DNA from: Legionella septentrionalis
GTDB taxonomy: Bacteria; Pseudomonadota; Gammaproteobacteria; Legionellales; Legionellaceae
Assembly (NCBI RefSeq): GCF_003989745.1
Contig: NZ_RZGS01000008.1
Location: forward strand, 19,739-83,738
Reading direction: 5' to 3'
DNA length: 64,000 nt
Made by a program: the position numbers and the translations under genes. Under the pieces are notes generated by a model. That model did no database searches and was not told the origin of the DNA. It was given only the letters and a program-made list of their open reading frames with translations. Positions 46,220-55,029 of the stretch are shown piece by piece. Position 1 is the first letter of the stretch, and each line of letters opens with the position of its first letter.

Positions 46220-47887
46220 ATGCTCATGGGAAAGGTCATTCTTATACATGCCAATTGTCATAACTCTAAGGCTAAAGGCGATTTTGCTTTCGCTGGTAAT
46301 ATCGCAAAAGATTTGATTTTCGAATTTAATCGGCAAGCCATAGAAGGCATGGACGTTATTTTAGTAAGCACCATTGCTGGGATATCACGATTTGAAAGCC
46401 TGTATGGAACTGCTGTTGACGGGCGAATTATCATAGAAGGTACCAGCGTTGGCTTGTCTTCTCTTGAGAAATTCGATGCGGTTGACAATACAGTTGTCGC
46501 TTTTATTGATGCCAATCGCTGCAAATATTCGGCGGGAGAACTGGTAAAAAGAGTATTGTCTCCCGAGAGTAAATTTTTATTTGTAGGAAATGTCAATCAG
46601 GAAGCTCTTGCAAGTTTGTTTGATCAAACCTGCTACCGTATGCAAGCCCAGAAAGAACAACCCGGCGTCTATGAATCTTTTAATGAAAAAGACATGCTAA
46701 TTGGCAGCGCTGGTCTTGGTCCAGACCGACTGGGTTTGCCAGCCATTGCCCAAGCGATCAATTTAAGTGCTTTATCTTCTGAAGAAAGGGAAATGTTGCC
46801 GCAAGGAAGCTATGGCTTTATGTACCTTGCTGCTGTGGATAGTTCCAAGGATTACAAGCTGATTGCTCAATATATTAAGTTAAGCGGTCATAATCAGTAT
46901 GTTCTTGTCGGGGATTTTAGTAATAGGCAGTATGATATTCGTTGTGCTTATGAACAGGATACAACGTTGGATATTCCCAACAAATATCTGCCGCAAATTA
47001 AATATCATCAATCATTGCCTAATCATGTGATGCGTAAAGCAGTAGCCAATGCAGATGGCTCTTTGGTTTTATCAACTGGAGTTACTAGTACATTGGAAGC
47101 CATGCGGGATAGTAAGCTTACCTATTATCAAGATATGGATAATAATCAAGAGTTTGTGGCAGCTTATTTACTCGCAGTAAAATCCATGATTACAAGTGAT
47201 GACTCCTTGTTTGGTGCCTTGCCGCAGTTAATTATAGAACTGTCCCATTTGCTTTTTGCCAGTAAACCACTGAACAAGGTGGATGCAGAGCGAACACGGG
47301 ATTTATTACAAATATCTTTAGTAAACTCCAAATTAATTCGTGCAAACCAAACGATTATTGAGAAGGCTAGTGGAAAAATTGCAGCAAGGCTTCTTAGCTT
47401 TATAGGCAGTGCGCGGCAAACTAATGATCAAATTCAATTTGCTACTATTTGCGCGTCTTTACGCAAGACAGAAGAACAAAGTAACCCGGCTGAGGATCAG
47501 GCTTTAAGAAGGGCTGCAGCCTGGGATAGGTTATTTGAACTTAAAGTGCTGCTTAAACACATTCCGGTTACCAACTTGGATAAAACAGATGCTGTCCATG
47601 AGTTTACGGCGTTACATTGGGCTGTTTTGAGAAAAAATTTAGATTGCGCGCGAGCATTAATAAATGCAGGGGCTTCTTTGGATCGCCAGGATAAAGCTGG
47701 GCAAACTGTGCTACACAAAGCTGTAAAAAATGGCGATAAGCCAATGATAAAATTACTTATCGAGGCTGGAGCTTCTACGGAGATTGTGGATAAAAATCGC
47801 AAGATTCCTGCGGAGTGCAGTCCTTATCAGGATATTGTGTTCTTCATGAAAGAATGCCACTCTCAATTTCCAAGCAAATATTTATAA
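46220..47887 (+). CDS. Ankyrin-repeat protein with unfamiliar N-terminal domain
   Basis: A 555-residue cytoplasmic-type protein without signal peptide. Residues about 460-535 hold two clear ankyrin repeats (FTALHWAVLRKNLDCARALI and AGQTVLHKAVKNGDKPMIKL). The N-terminal 350 residues look like an alpha/beta nucleotide- or sugar-binding fold. They open with a strand and ANCHNSKAKGDFAFAGNIAK. Later they have IGSAGLGPDRLGLPAIAQ and a C-terminal VLSTGVTSTLEAMRDSKLTY, reminiscent of the donor-site region of GT-B glycosyltransferases. I cannot name the family. No ribosome site is visible at ATG 46220 or 46226. Isolated position and ankyrin repeats make it a type IV effector candidate. Confidence 0.72.
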   Translation: MLMGKVILIHANCHNSKAKGDFAFAGNIAKDLIFEFNRQAIEGMDVILVSTIAGISRFESLYGTAVDGRIIIEGTSVGLSSLEKFDAVDNTVVAFIDANRCKYSAGELVKRVLSPESKFLFVGNVNQEALASLFDQTCYRMQAQKEQPGVYESFNEKDMLIGSAGLGPDRLGLPAIAQAINLSALSSEEREMLPQGSYGFMYLAAVDSSKDYKLIAQYIKLSGHNQYVLVGDFSNRQYDIRCAYEQDTTLDIPNKYLPQIKYHQSLPNHVMRKAVANADGSLVLSTGVTSTLEAMRDSKLTYYQDMDNNQEFVAAYLLAVKSMITSDDSLFGALPQLIIELSHLLFASKPLNKVDAERTRDLLQISLVNSKLIRANQTIIEKASGKIAARLLSFIGSARQTNDQIQFATICASLRKTEEQSNPAEDQALRRAAAWDRLFELKVLLKHIPVTNLDKTDAVHEFTALHWAVLRKNLDCARALINAGASLDRQDKAGQTVLHKAVKNGDKPMIKLLIEAGASTEIVDKNRKIPAECSPYQDIVFFMKECHSQFPSKYL

Positions 47888-47920
47888 TAAACATGCAGCC
47901 GCAACTATTTTAAGCAAGCA

Positions 47921-48349
47921 TTAAGCAGGTTCGGCGCGCAAGGTTAAAACGTCGCAATTTGCATGGTGCACCACCGCGTGTGCCGTGCTACCTAGAAAAG
48001 AGGGTAGTTTGTTAGGCGTATGACTGCCAATGATGATTAAATCGCAGCCTAATTCATTTACCTTATTCAAGACATGCATTTTAATCGAACCTACTTCCAC
48101 GAATTGCTGAGAGGCCGGAATATTAAGCGCTTCCCCTAAAACATTCATGACCATCCAGGCATCGTCTTTGACCGGTTGATCAAATTCTGCAAAACCAAGT
48201 CCTTGTGCTAATTGTAACGAGGAGGGAGGTTCAATAACGTGCATTAAATAGAGTTTTGCATGAAAGCATTTTGCGATTTCTGCTGCTTGCGCGCACATGC
48301 GAAAATGGCTTCCGCTTAAATCAGTTGGATGCAAGATATTTTTATACAC
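47921..48349 (-). CDS. Universal stress protein UspA family
   Basis: Cytoplasmic stress-related protein of the UspA/nucleotide-binding alpha/beta fold. From GTG 48349 (after GAGGG) it has 142 residues and opens MYKNILHPTDLSGSHF, the typical Usp start. The frame extends nine codons further to a GTG at 48376 with no better ribosome site. The C-terminal GSHTPNKLPSFLGSTAHAVV resembles the G-2x-G-9x-G(S/T) ATP-binding segment but with an altered spacing. It sits just before folK on the same strand (gap about 60 bases) and may be transcribed with folK-pcnB. Confidence 0.86.
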   Translation of the reverse strand: MYKNILHPTDLSGSHFRMCAQAAEIAKCFHAKLYLMHVIEPPSSLQLAQGLGFAEFDQPVKDDAWMVMNVLGEALNIPASQQFVEVGSIKMHVLNKVNELGCDLIIIGSHTPNKLPSFLGSTAHAVVHHANCDVLTLRAEPA

Positions 48350-48408
48350 AGGTTCCCTCGTACGAAAAGCAGCCACAATTCAAGTGTAGTTGATTTCTTT
48401 GAAAAATA

Positions 48409-48888
48409 TCAACTTTTCTCCCTGATAATGTAACGTTTACATTTCTCAAGATGGGTGGAAATTAATGTGCTATTTGGCAGACTTGCTTGCGGAGTTATGC
48501 TGAGCAAGGGAATAAGAACAAAATCACGCTGCAACATACGCGGGTGCGGAATGGTTAATTGTCGGGTATGCATCTGTCTTTTGCCATAAATTAGGATGTC
48601 GACATCAAGCGTGCGCGCTCCCCATTTTTTCCTTCTAACCCGGCCATGTTGCTTTTCAATTCGCTGGCAAAAACGCAACAATTCAGCAGGCGATAACGAG
48701 GTAGAAAGCTCTACCACCAAATTGTAATAATTAGGTTGCGCGCGCGAGCCGGCTACTTGGCTGCAATAGCACTTGGATGTTTTAGTGAGAACAGACTTTG
48801 GTAGCTTGTTAAGTTTTGTTAAAGCAAGCATTAATTGGCGCTGGGGCGAACCTAAGTTACTGCCTAACCCCAGATAGCAAATCGTCAT
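48409..48888 (-). CDS. folK: HPPK, folate pyrophosphokinase
   Basis: 2-amino-4-hydroxy-6-hydroxymethyldihydropteridine pyrophosphokinase, which pyrophosphorylates the pterin before dihydropteroate synthesis in folate biosynthesis. The 159 residues contain YLGLGSNLGSPQRQL at the N terminus and the signature WGARTLDVDILIYG followed by LTIPHPRMLQRDFVLIPL. Its start overlaps the end of pcnB by four bases (ATGA), a pairing common in gammaproteobacteria. Confidence 0.95.
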   Translation of the reverse strand: MTICYLGLGSNLGSPQRQLMLALTKLNKLPKSVLTKTSKCYCSQVAGSRAQPNYYNLVVELSTSLSPAELLRFCQRIEKQHGRVRRKKWGARTLDVDILIYGKRQMHTRQLTIPHPRMLQRDFVLIPLLSITPQASLPNSTLISTHLEKCKRYIIREKS

Positions 48889-50228
48889 GAAGTAATTTTT
48901 GGTTTATACCGACGTCGCTTGCGTGATTTAACAGGGGGGAGTGCTGCAATCATGTCTTGCTGGCCCTGTGAATCGGCATCTTGAAACGTAGTCCACCATT
49001 GTGCCAACTCCATTGATTCATCACCAGCCAGGGCGCGCAGGGCGAGGAAGTCATAGGCTGCACGGAAGCGTGGATGCTGCAACAAATTGAAGGCACGATT
49101 TCCGCTGCGCTTTGGAAAACGATATTGCATAATCCAGATTTCGCGAATTACTTGGGTGTATCGCTTAGGAATGGTAACGTAGCGATTTTGGTCTGCAATA
49201 ACTTGCGACATGGCCTTTTCCAAGGCAGGTAATGGATCCATACCTGTTTCCCTTAATTTGGCCGCTTTATCCAGCATGGGGAACCAGAGGATAACGGCAA
49301 ACAAAAAAGCCGGTGTAACGGGTTTGCTATCGCGGATGCGTATATCCGTATTTTCCAAGGCGATACCCATCAGGGCATTTATTGGATAAGAGCTTGGTAA
49401 AAGTTGATGCGTTTGTGGAAAAAGATGAGCAAACAAACCATATTTCACCAATAAACGGTGCACGGTTTCAGCTTCACCGCATTGGTAAAGTTTTGACATT
49501 TCATCAAACAGGCGAGAACCGGAGACGTGGCGTATCAATTCGCTTAATTCGCTTAATGGTGCGGCGGTATCTTGCGCCAGCTCAAAATGCAATTTTGCGC
49601 TAAAACGGATGGCGCGTAACATACGAACCGGATCTTCCTGATAACGCGTTACGGGATCACCAATAATCCGGATTAAACGCTGTTCAATGTCTTTAACACC
49701 GCCTGTGAAATCCAGAATGGAAAAATCTTCAATATTGTAATAAAGAGAATTAACGGTGAAATCACGACGCCAGGCATCTTCTTCGAGCGTGCCATAGACG
49801 TTATCGCGGATAAGCATGCCGCGGTCATTGGTGAGCTGATGCGAATGCGCTGGTTCATGGCCGCGAAAGGTAGCAACCTCAATGATTTCACGATGAAAAA
49901 TGATGTGAACAAGTTTAAAACGCCGACCAATGATGCGCGCATTACGGAATAATTCTTTAATTTGATTTGGTGTTGCATTGGTGGCAATGTCGAAATCTTT
50001 CGGCGCTTTTCTCAATAAAAGATCGCGAACGCTGCCGCCGACTAAATAAGCTTCAAATCCGGCACTGCTTAGACGGTTAAGAACTTTAAGAGCATTGCTG
50101 CTTATGTCGGTCTTGGAAATTTGATGTTGGTTGCGCGGAACGGCAAACGTGGATTCAACCGGAGATTTTTTTTTCCTGGTTTTACGCAACAGTTTTTTAA
50201 TTAACGTGATGATTGTAGCCACCTGCAC
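48885..50228 (-). CDS. pcnB: Poly(A) polymerase I
   Basis: Adds poly(A) tails to RNA 3' ends and so promotes decay. The 447 residues show the class II nucleotidyltransferase core: VGGSVRDLLLRKAPKDFDIATNA (catalytic aspartates in DFD), the RRFKLVHI and ATFRG segments and the ARRDFTVNSLYY-like WRRDFTVNSLYYNI. A highly basic C-terminal tail (SRKRRRYKPK) distinguishes PcnB from CCA-adding enzymes. It is followed by folK with a 4-base overlap. Confidence 0.94.
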   Translation of the reverse strand: MQVATIITLIKKLLRKTRKKKSPVESTFAVPRNQHQISKTDISSNALKVLNRLSSAGFEAYLVGGSVRDLLLRKAPKDFDIATNATPNQIKELFRNARIIGRRFKLVHIIFHREIIEVATFRGHEPAHSHQLTNDRGMLIRDNVYGTLEEDAWRRDFTVNSLYYNIEDFSILDFTGGVKDIEQRLIRIIGDPVTRYQEDPVRMLRAIRFSAKLHFELAQDTAAPLSELSELIRHVSGSRLFDEMSKLYQCGEAETVHRLLVKYGLFAHLFPQTHQLLPSSYPINALMGIALENTDIRIRDSKPVTPAFLFAVILWFPMLDKAAKLRETGMDPLPALEKAMSQVIADQNRYVTIPKRYTQVIREIWIMQYRFPKRSGNRAFNLLQHPRFRAAYDFLALRALAGDESMELAQWWTTFQDADSQGQQDMIAALPPVKSRKRRRYKPKITS

Positions 50229-50384
50229 TTATATGTATCGCGTCCGTATTATACCCAAGCTAGGATAGAAAGTGAATTCTTCTCTACCATTCATCCTGCT
50301 GCATTTATTGTTTATAAAAATTAAAAGCATGCAAAAGAAATAGCAAATAGTAAAAAATGCTTGCTGACTTGCAGCAAATTAATG

Positions 50385-52979
50385 CTACATAGGTTTGGTA
50401 TTGAGCAATTTATCAAACTCGCCTGCCACTTGCCCGACCATTTTTTGGCGCCTGGTTTCAGCAAAGAATGCGCTGCCAGTGATTAAAAGCTTGCCCACGA
50501 TAACCAAAAGGCCGATGCCTGTGGCTGCGATGAGGATGTTGGCAAGGATTGGTTTCCAGCGGGCCCGGTGGGTGCTTAAATCTTGATAAGTTTGCACCAG
50601 TTGTTGTTTAAAGCTGTTTTGGATTGTTTCTATGGCTTTGTCATCTGGATTGAGGGCATTTTTCGCCGCGAAATAAAGGCAGGCAAGGTTTTCCAGTGCA
50701 TCGGCGGCTGCCATGGCTTTTTCCCCTTCCAGGGTATTTTTATCGGTAGCATTTTGCATGCCTTTTTCTTGCTCTTGCTTTTTATTTTCTTTATTTTTGT
50801 TTTTAATGGTTTCGCCGTATTTTCTTAAAGCTTGCAAGCTCGTTAACAACTCCGTAGTTTTAGGGTCTTGCCGGTTGAATAATTGCACGATCTCTTCCTT
50901 TCCTGCAAGGAAGGCAAGCTCGTAGGGAGAGATGGGAATGTTTTCTTTATTGGCTTTTTGCTCCAGGAATGTCTTAATTCTTGCCTCTATTTTTGGTGGG
51001 ATGGCTTCCCCAGGGGTTAAGTGGGGGGCAATCAATTTCCTTAACTGATTTTCTGAACTAAACTGATTTTCTGAACTAAGTCGCCATGCTTCATCTTTAA
51101 AATTTATATTTAACTCAAGGAGCGTTTCAACAATCGTTGGTTGATCCCGAAGAATGGCAAAAAGGTATGTGTCATTGCTTACCACTTCATGTTTAACAAG
51201 TTCCAGGAAGGTTTCTTTTGAACCATATCCCGTCGCCAAGCCAAGAGGCGTATGGCCACACTTATCTTTTTTTGTCATATTGACACCTTTAGCCGCCAAT
51301 GCAGGTATGAGGTGCGCCTGGTTAGTTAGGGCGGCCATATGAGCTATGTTTTGTCCCTGGTTATCTTCTGCATTCAAATCGAACCCTTTGGCCGCGAGAA
51401 ATTCAATTACTTCAAGTTGTCCGCTTTGGGCTGCGGCGTGTAGAGGTGTTAAACCATTTTTATCTTTCTTATTAAAATCAATCCCCTGAGCCATGAATTT
51501 TTCAATCAATTCTTTATGGCCTTTACCGGCAAGAATATGGGCAATGGTTCGCCCATTATCATCCTCAAGCAATAAATCCACTCCTTTTTCTTTAAAAAGG
51601 TCCAAGATAGTTTCACTGCCCACATCAGCTGCATCGTGGATGGCGTGACGACCATCATTGCTTCTTTTATTGGGATCCACATTATTATCACTTAATAATT
51701 TAACTATGACATGTACTTGGTTCCCCCATGCTGCATAATGAAGCGGGGTCATGCCGGATGCATCGGGTTCATTTAAATCCGCCCCTAATTGCTTAAGGGT
51801 ATCCAGAGCTTTATCGTACCCATTGAGGGCGGCTATATGGGCAGGTGTTAATCCATCTTTATCTTTTACGTTAATAGGAACTCCTTGTTGCTGCAGTATC
51901 CTAATGGCTTCGCATTTACCATTTAAAGCAGCGGCATGCATGGGAGTCATACCATCATTATCTCGGGCCTTATGTAAAAAATCCACCTGATAGTTGGAAA
52001 GTATTTTGAGAACTTCGGTATGGCCATTCTGGGCAGCTATCCAGGCAAGATTGTGTTTATCCTTCCCATAGGTTTTATTGAAGTTCGCCCCTGCCTCACC
52101 AAGCTTTAAGAGAGTATCGGTATCTCCATCTTGGGCAGCGATATAAGCTAAATCAATTGCATCGGCTCCTGTTCGCTGAATCATCTCCGCGCTGAGGTTA
52201 TGTGCTGATTTAAACGCAGCAAATTGTCCCTTAAATTGTGCGAGGTTCGCATGATCACCTGTAGTGAATAGCTTTACATTAAAAGGTGTATGGTATGAAA
52301 AATTAAAAGCAAGCCTTATATGGGTAGTCAACAAGTTTGTGTCATTTTTTACAGCTTGAGGTGGATATTGGTTAATATCCATAAACCTCCAGCCTTTTCC
52401 TTGTTGATAGGTGAGTGCGATGGCATGATTGTAATTCCCCAGCATGAAGCCGACTGTTTGTTCGGGATTTAGATTTTTATCAAGAAAAGCTGCCATTTCG
52501 TCGAAATATTTTATCATTTCAGTGCTGGAGAGTATCATCGCTTGCGAATAAACCTGCTGCAAGCCACCTTTTTTAAGGATGGAATCAGAGGCAGCAATTG
52601 GAGAAATTTGTTCTATTTCTCCCTGCACCAAACCTTCTGTAAACAATGGGTAATCACCAGGTTGATGGTATAGAGCAAGGCTTTCGTAGAAAGCCAGAAT
52701 ATCGAAAATTTCCTGTTCTTCCTGGTTTAAATCTTCTTCAGTGGGCGGTTTCTTTGAAGCTATGATCTTCTTTTTTAACGTGGTAATTTTTTCCGGAAAT
52801 GCCTCGCCAAGTTGGTAATATTCTTTTATCTTTTCGCTTCGTGCTAAAAATTTTTTTTCATCTTCTTCACCAGCTAAGCAAGCTTCCAGCCAGCGTACGG
52901 AAAAGCCATGGCAAACCCCCTTGGCTTTTTCTTCAAAGTAGCCAAGCCTTTTTCCAACTTCGAGCACATGAGTATGCAT
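50385..52979 (-). CDS. Ankyrin-repeat effector candidate with C58-like protease domain
   Basis: An 864-residue protein in three parts. Residues 1-260 look like a papain-fold C58 (YopT-like) domain with Cys23 in KGVCHGFSVRWLEA, His185 in GNYNHAIALT and Asp201 in WRFMDINQ. The His-to-Asp spacing of 16 is the same as in the 36821 gene. Residues about 270-615 hold roughly ten ankyrin repeats (for example GMTPLHYAAW and GLTPLHAAAQSGQLEVIEFL). After a charged Lys/Glu/Gln linker, a membrane pair near residues 815-850 (ILIAATGIGLLVIVGKLLITG) precedes a basic/polar end. It is monocistronic. Likely a Dot/Icm-type substrate that acts on host membranes, by inference. Confidence 0.78.
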   Translation of the reverse strand: MHTHVLEVGKRLGYFEEKAKGVCHGFSVRWLEACLAGEEDEKKFLARSEKIKEYYQLGEAFPEKITTLKKKIIASKKPPTEEDLNQEEQEIFDILAFYESLALYHQPGDYPLFTEGLVQGEIEQISPIAASDSILKKGGLQQVYSQAMILSSTEMIKYFDEMAAFLDKNLNPEQTVGFMLGNYNHAIALTYQQGKGWRFMDINQYPPQAVKNDTNLLTTHIRLAFNFSYHTPFNVKLFTTGDHANLAQFKGQFAAFKSAHNLSAEMIQRTGADAIDLAYIAAQDGDTDTLLKLGEAGANFNKTYGKDKHNLAWIAAQNGHTEVLKILSNYQVDFLHKARDNDGMTPMHAAALNGKCEAIRILQQQGVPINVKDKDGLTPAHIAALNGYDKALDTLKQLGADLNEPDASGMTPLHYAAWGNQVHVIVKLLSDNNVDPNKRSNDGRHAIHDAADVGSETILDLFKEKGVDLLLEDDNGRTIAHILAGKGHKELIEKFMAQGIDFNKKDKNGLTPLHAAAQSGQLEVIEFLAAKGFDLNAEDNQGQNIAHMAALTNQAHLIPALAAKGVNMTKKDKCGHTPLGLATGYGSKETFLELVKHEVVSNDTYLFAILRDQPTIVETLLELNINFKDEAWRLSSENQFSSENQLRKLIAPHLTPGEAIPPKIEARIKTFLEQKANKENIPISPYELAFLAGKEEIVQLFNRQDPKTTELLTSLQALRKYGETIKNKNKENKKQEQEKGMQNATDKNTLEGEKAMAAADALENLACLYFAAKNALNPDDKAIETIQNSFKQQLVQTYQDLSTHRARWKPILANILIAATGIGLLVIVGKLLITGSAFFAETRRQKMVGQVAGEFDKLLNTKPM

Positions 52980-53145
52980 AAACTAAAGCCCAATATGGCA
53001 TTTATTTGCGCATTATAGCAAATGGATAACCATTAAACCAGTTGTTTGATAAGTAGACTTTTTAGTAGAAACGGCTAGATATATTCTAGTTCTTACCAGA
53101 AATAAAAGGTATGATTAACGGCATTTGCACTCAGTTAGAAATGAA

Positions 53146-53859
53146 ATGGAACTTCTTGATATTATCTTAAGCTTATCTGCTTTAATCATTTTAGAAATTG
53201 TTCTGGGGATAGATAACCTGGTTTTCCTGTCCATTCTTACCGAAAAATTACCGCAAGCTCAACGTAAAAAAGCGCGTCGCTGGGGGTTAACTTTTGCCTG
53301 GGTAACGCGTTTATTATTACTGGCTTCTGCAGTTTGGTTGGTTAAATTAACTAAGCCATTCATAACCATGGGTAATTTCAGCTACTCCGTACGCGATCTG
53401 TTCCTATTAGTAGGGGGCGGGTTTCTTATTGCCAAGGCTACGCAGGAAATCCATTATGAAGTAGGAAATGGCGAAAAAGAATTTAAAAAAATCCACCAAG
53501 TATCGGCTACTTTTCGCTCGGTAGTAGTTCAGGTTGCTTTGATGGATATTATTTTCTCTTTAGACAGCGTGTTGACAGCCGTGGGACTTACCAGCCGTTT
53601 TTGGGTCATGGCTGCTGCAATAACTTGTGCTATTCTGGTTATGATTTATGCAAGTGAGCCCGTGAGCCAATTTATCGAAAAGTTCCCTACTGTAAAAATG
53701 TTGGCATTGAGTTTTTTAATTCTAATCGGTATGGTGCTGGTAGCAGATAGCTTTGCTTTTCATATACCGCGAGGTTATGTGTATTTTGCCATGGGATTCT
53801 CATTAGGAGTGGAGGCGCTTAATCTCATCAAGCGGACTCGACATAAAAAAAAGAAATAG
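53146..53859 (+). CDS. TerC-family membrane protein
   Basis: Inner-membrane protein of the TerC/YoaE (UPF0053-like) family, 237 residues with seven or so membrane segments. Diagnostic acidic membrane motifs are seen: ILEIVLGIDNLVFLSIL near residues 15-30 and ALMDIIFSLDSVLTAVGL near 140-157, the pair proposed to bind metal. TerC relatives export manganese or aid metalation of exported proteins. The frame opens at a TTG at 53125, but ATG 53146 matches the family start (MELLDIILSLSALIILE). The hemJ gene follows four bases after the stop, suggesting one transcript. Confidence 0.9.
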   Translation: MELLDIILSLSALIILEIVLGIDNLVFLSILTEKLPQAQRKKARRWGLTFAWVTRLLLLASAVWLVKLTKPFITMGNFSYSVRDLFLLVGGGFLIAKATQEIHYEVGNGEKEFKKIHQVSATFRSVVVQVALMDIIFSLDSVLTAVGLTSRFWVMAAAITCAILVMIYASEPVSQFIEKFPTVKMLALSFLILIGMVLVADSFAFHIPRGYVYFAMGFSLGVEALNLIKRTRHKKKK

Positions 53860-53863
53860 GTTC

Positions 53864-54289
53864 ATGATGTTAGTTGTAAAAGCATTTCATATCATTGCCG
53901 TGGTTGCCTGGTTTGCCGGTTTGTTTTATCTACCGCGCTTGTTTGTTTACCATGCTGAGGCAAAAGATAGAGTAAGCATTGAACGGTTTAAGATTATGGA
54001 ACGGCGTTTATATTATGGCATTACCTGGCCTGCTGCGCTGCTGACGACTGGTTTGGGAATATTCCTGATTTTTTATAACCCATCCTATTATTTAAGGGCA
54101 GGCTGGATGCACGCAAAAATTAGTTTGGTGGTGTGTCTTTGGATCTATCATGTTGTATGTGGTCAATTTGTAAAGAATTTTGCAAATGATATTAATGGCA
54201 GGAGCTCAACTTTTTATCGTATTTTTAATGAGCTCCCCACGCTTTTGTTAATAGCAATAGTGCTTTTGGTTGTGGTTAAACCCTTTTAG
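53864..54289 (+). CDS. hemJ: Protoporphyrinogen oxidase HemJ
   Basis: Membrane-bound, oxygen-using protoporphyrinogen IX oxidase of the HemJ type (UPF0093), the penultimate step of heme synthesis. The 141 residues have four membrane segments. The conserved HIIAVVAWFAGLFYLPRLFVYH region provides the histidines, and GWMHAKISLV carries another conserved His-Ala-Lys. Start could be ATG 53864 or 53867. It follows TerC by four bases and converges with a rubredoxin gene. hemL lies a few kilobases further on. Confidence 0.92.
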   Translation: MMLVVKAFHIIAVVAWFAGLFYLPRLFVYHAEAKDRVSIERFKIMERRLYYGITWPAALLTTGLGIFLIFYNPSYYLRAGWMHAKISLVVCLWIYHVVCGQFVKNFANDINGRSSTFYRIFNELPTLLLIAIVLLVVVKPF

Positions 54290-54293
54290 TGGG

Positions 54294-54467
54294 TCAGATT
54301 TCCACCATTTCAAAATCTTCCTTGCCGGCGCCGCAATCAGGACAAAACCAGTTTTCAGGAACGTCTTCCCATCGGGTTCCGGCGGCGATGCCATCTTCTG
54401 GCCAGCCTTCCTCTTCATCATAAATAAAACCACAAATAACACAAATGTATTTTTTATAGGGTTGCAT
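54294..54467 (-). CDS. Rubredoxin
   Basis: A 57-residue iron protein that carries one electron through an Fe(Cys)4 site. Both ligand pairs are seen: CVIC at residues 9-12 and CPDC at 42-45. The family core [18 protein letters not shown] and the [10 protein letters not shown] phrase are also present. It is shorter than common gene-finding cutoffs. It starts at ATG 54467 and stops four bases from the convergent hemJ stop. Rubredoxins serve alkane hydroxylases, oxygen and peroxide reductases and others; the partner here is unknown. Confidence 0.95.
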   Translation of the reverse strand: MQPYKKYICVICGFIYDEEEGWPEDGIAAGTRWEDVPENWFCPDCGAGKEDFEMVEI

Positions 54468-54609
54468 AATCACTGCTCAGTAAAAAAAGTGGTAATTTAG
54501 CCAGAGTCAAGACCGATGTAAAGGTTTCTCTCTGGAATCTTGGCAATTTCTTTTTTTCTATCTACGCTTAAGGAGGCTAATCGCTATTCATAACATTAAG
54601 GAGAATTTT

Positions 54610-54981
54610 ATGCATACCAATGGATCAGTAGTGAAATCAAAAGATGTAGTGGGAACAAAGGTTAAAAACCAGCAAGGCGAAGATTTAGGCCGCGTTGAGG
54701 AAATTATTCTTGATAAAGAAGAAGGGTATGTCCATTATGTTGTTTTATCATTTGGTGGATTTTTAGGCATGGGAGATAAATTTTTTGCTATGCCTTGGGA
54801 AATTTTTACTTATGATCCAAATGAAGAATGCTTCGTCATCAATGTGGATAAACAAAAACTCGAAAATTCACCAGGATTTGACAAGAATCATTGGCCTGAT
54901 ATGACCAGTGCTCAATGGCATCAAAACATTCATAATTACTATGGCACCCACCCACGCCACAATGGGGCTGGCCGCATTTAA
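54610..54981 (+). CDS. PRC-barrel domain protein
   Basis: A 123-residue protein with a single PRC-barrel domain in residues 8-75, shown by GTKVKNQQGEDLGRVEEIILDKEEGYVHYVVLSFGGFLGMGDK. The domain is a small beta barrel found in RimM, photosynthetic reaction-centre H subunits and stress-linked soluble proteins. The C-terminal part is aromatic-rich (FDKNHWPDMTSAQW) and could bind a partner. AAGGAG precedes the ATG. No function can be assigned. Convergent with the lysine-rich gene, sharing one hairpin. Confidence 0.85.
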   Translation: MHTNGSVVKSKDVVGTKVKNQQGEDLGRVEEIILDKEEGYVHYVVLSFGGFLGMGDKFFAMPWEIFTYDPNEECFVINVDKQKLENSPGFDKNHWPDMTSAQWHQNIHNYYGTHPRHNGAGRI

Positions 54982-54983
54982 AA

Positions 54984-55013
54984 AATTCACCCTGAGGAAG
55001 GTATCCTCAGGGT
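54984..55013 (-). terminator. Terminator of the lysine-rich gene
   Basis: ACCCTGAGGA (54989-54998) pairs perfectly with TCCTCAGGGT (55004-55013) around AGGTA. On the minus strand it is followed by GAATTTTTT, giving a T run after the 55030 gene. It may also stop plus-strand transcripts of the PRC-barrel gene weakly. Confidence 0.8.
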
Positions 55014-55029
55014 AATTGCAACCTGGGCA

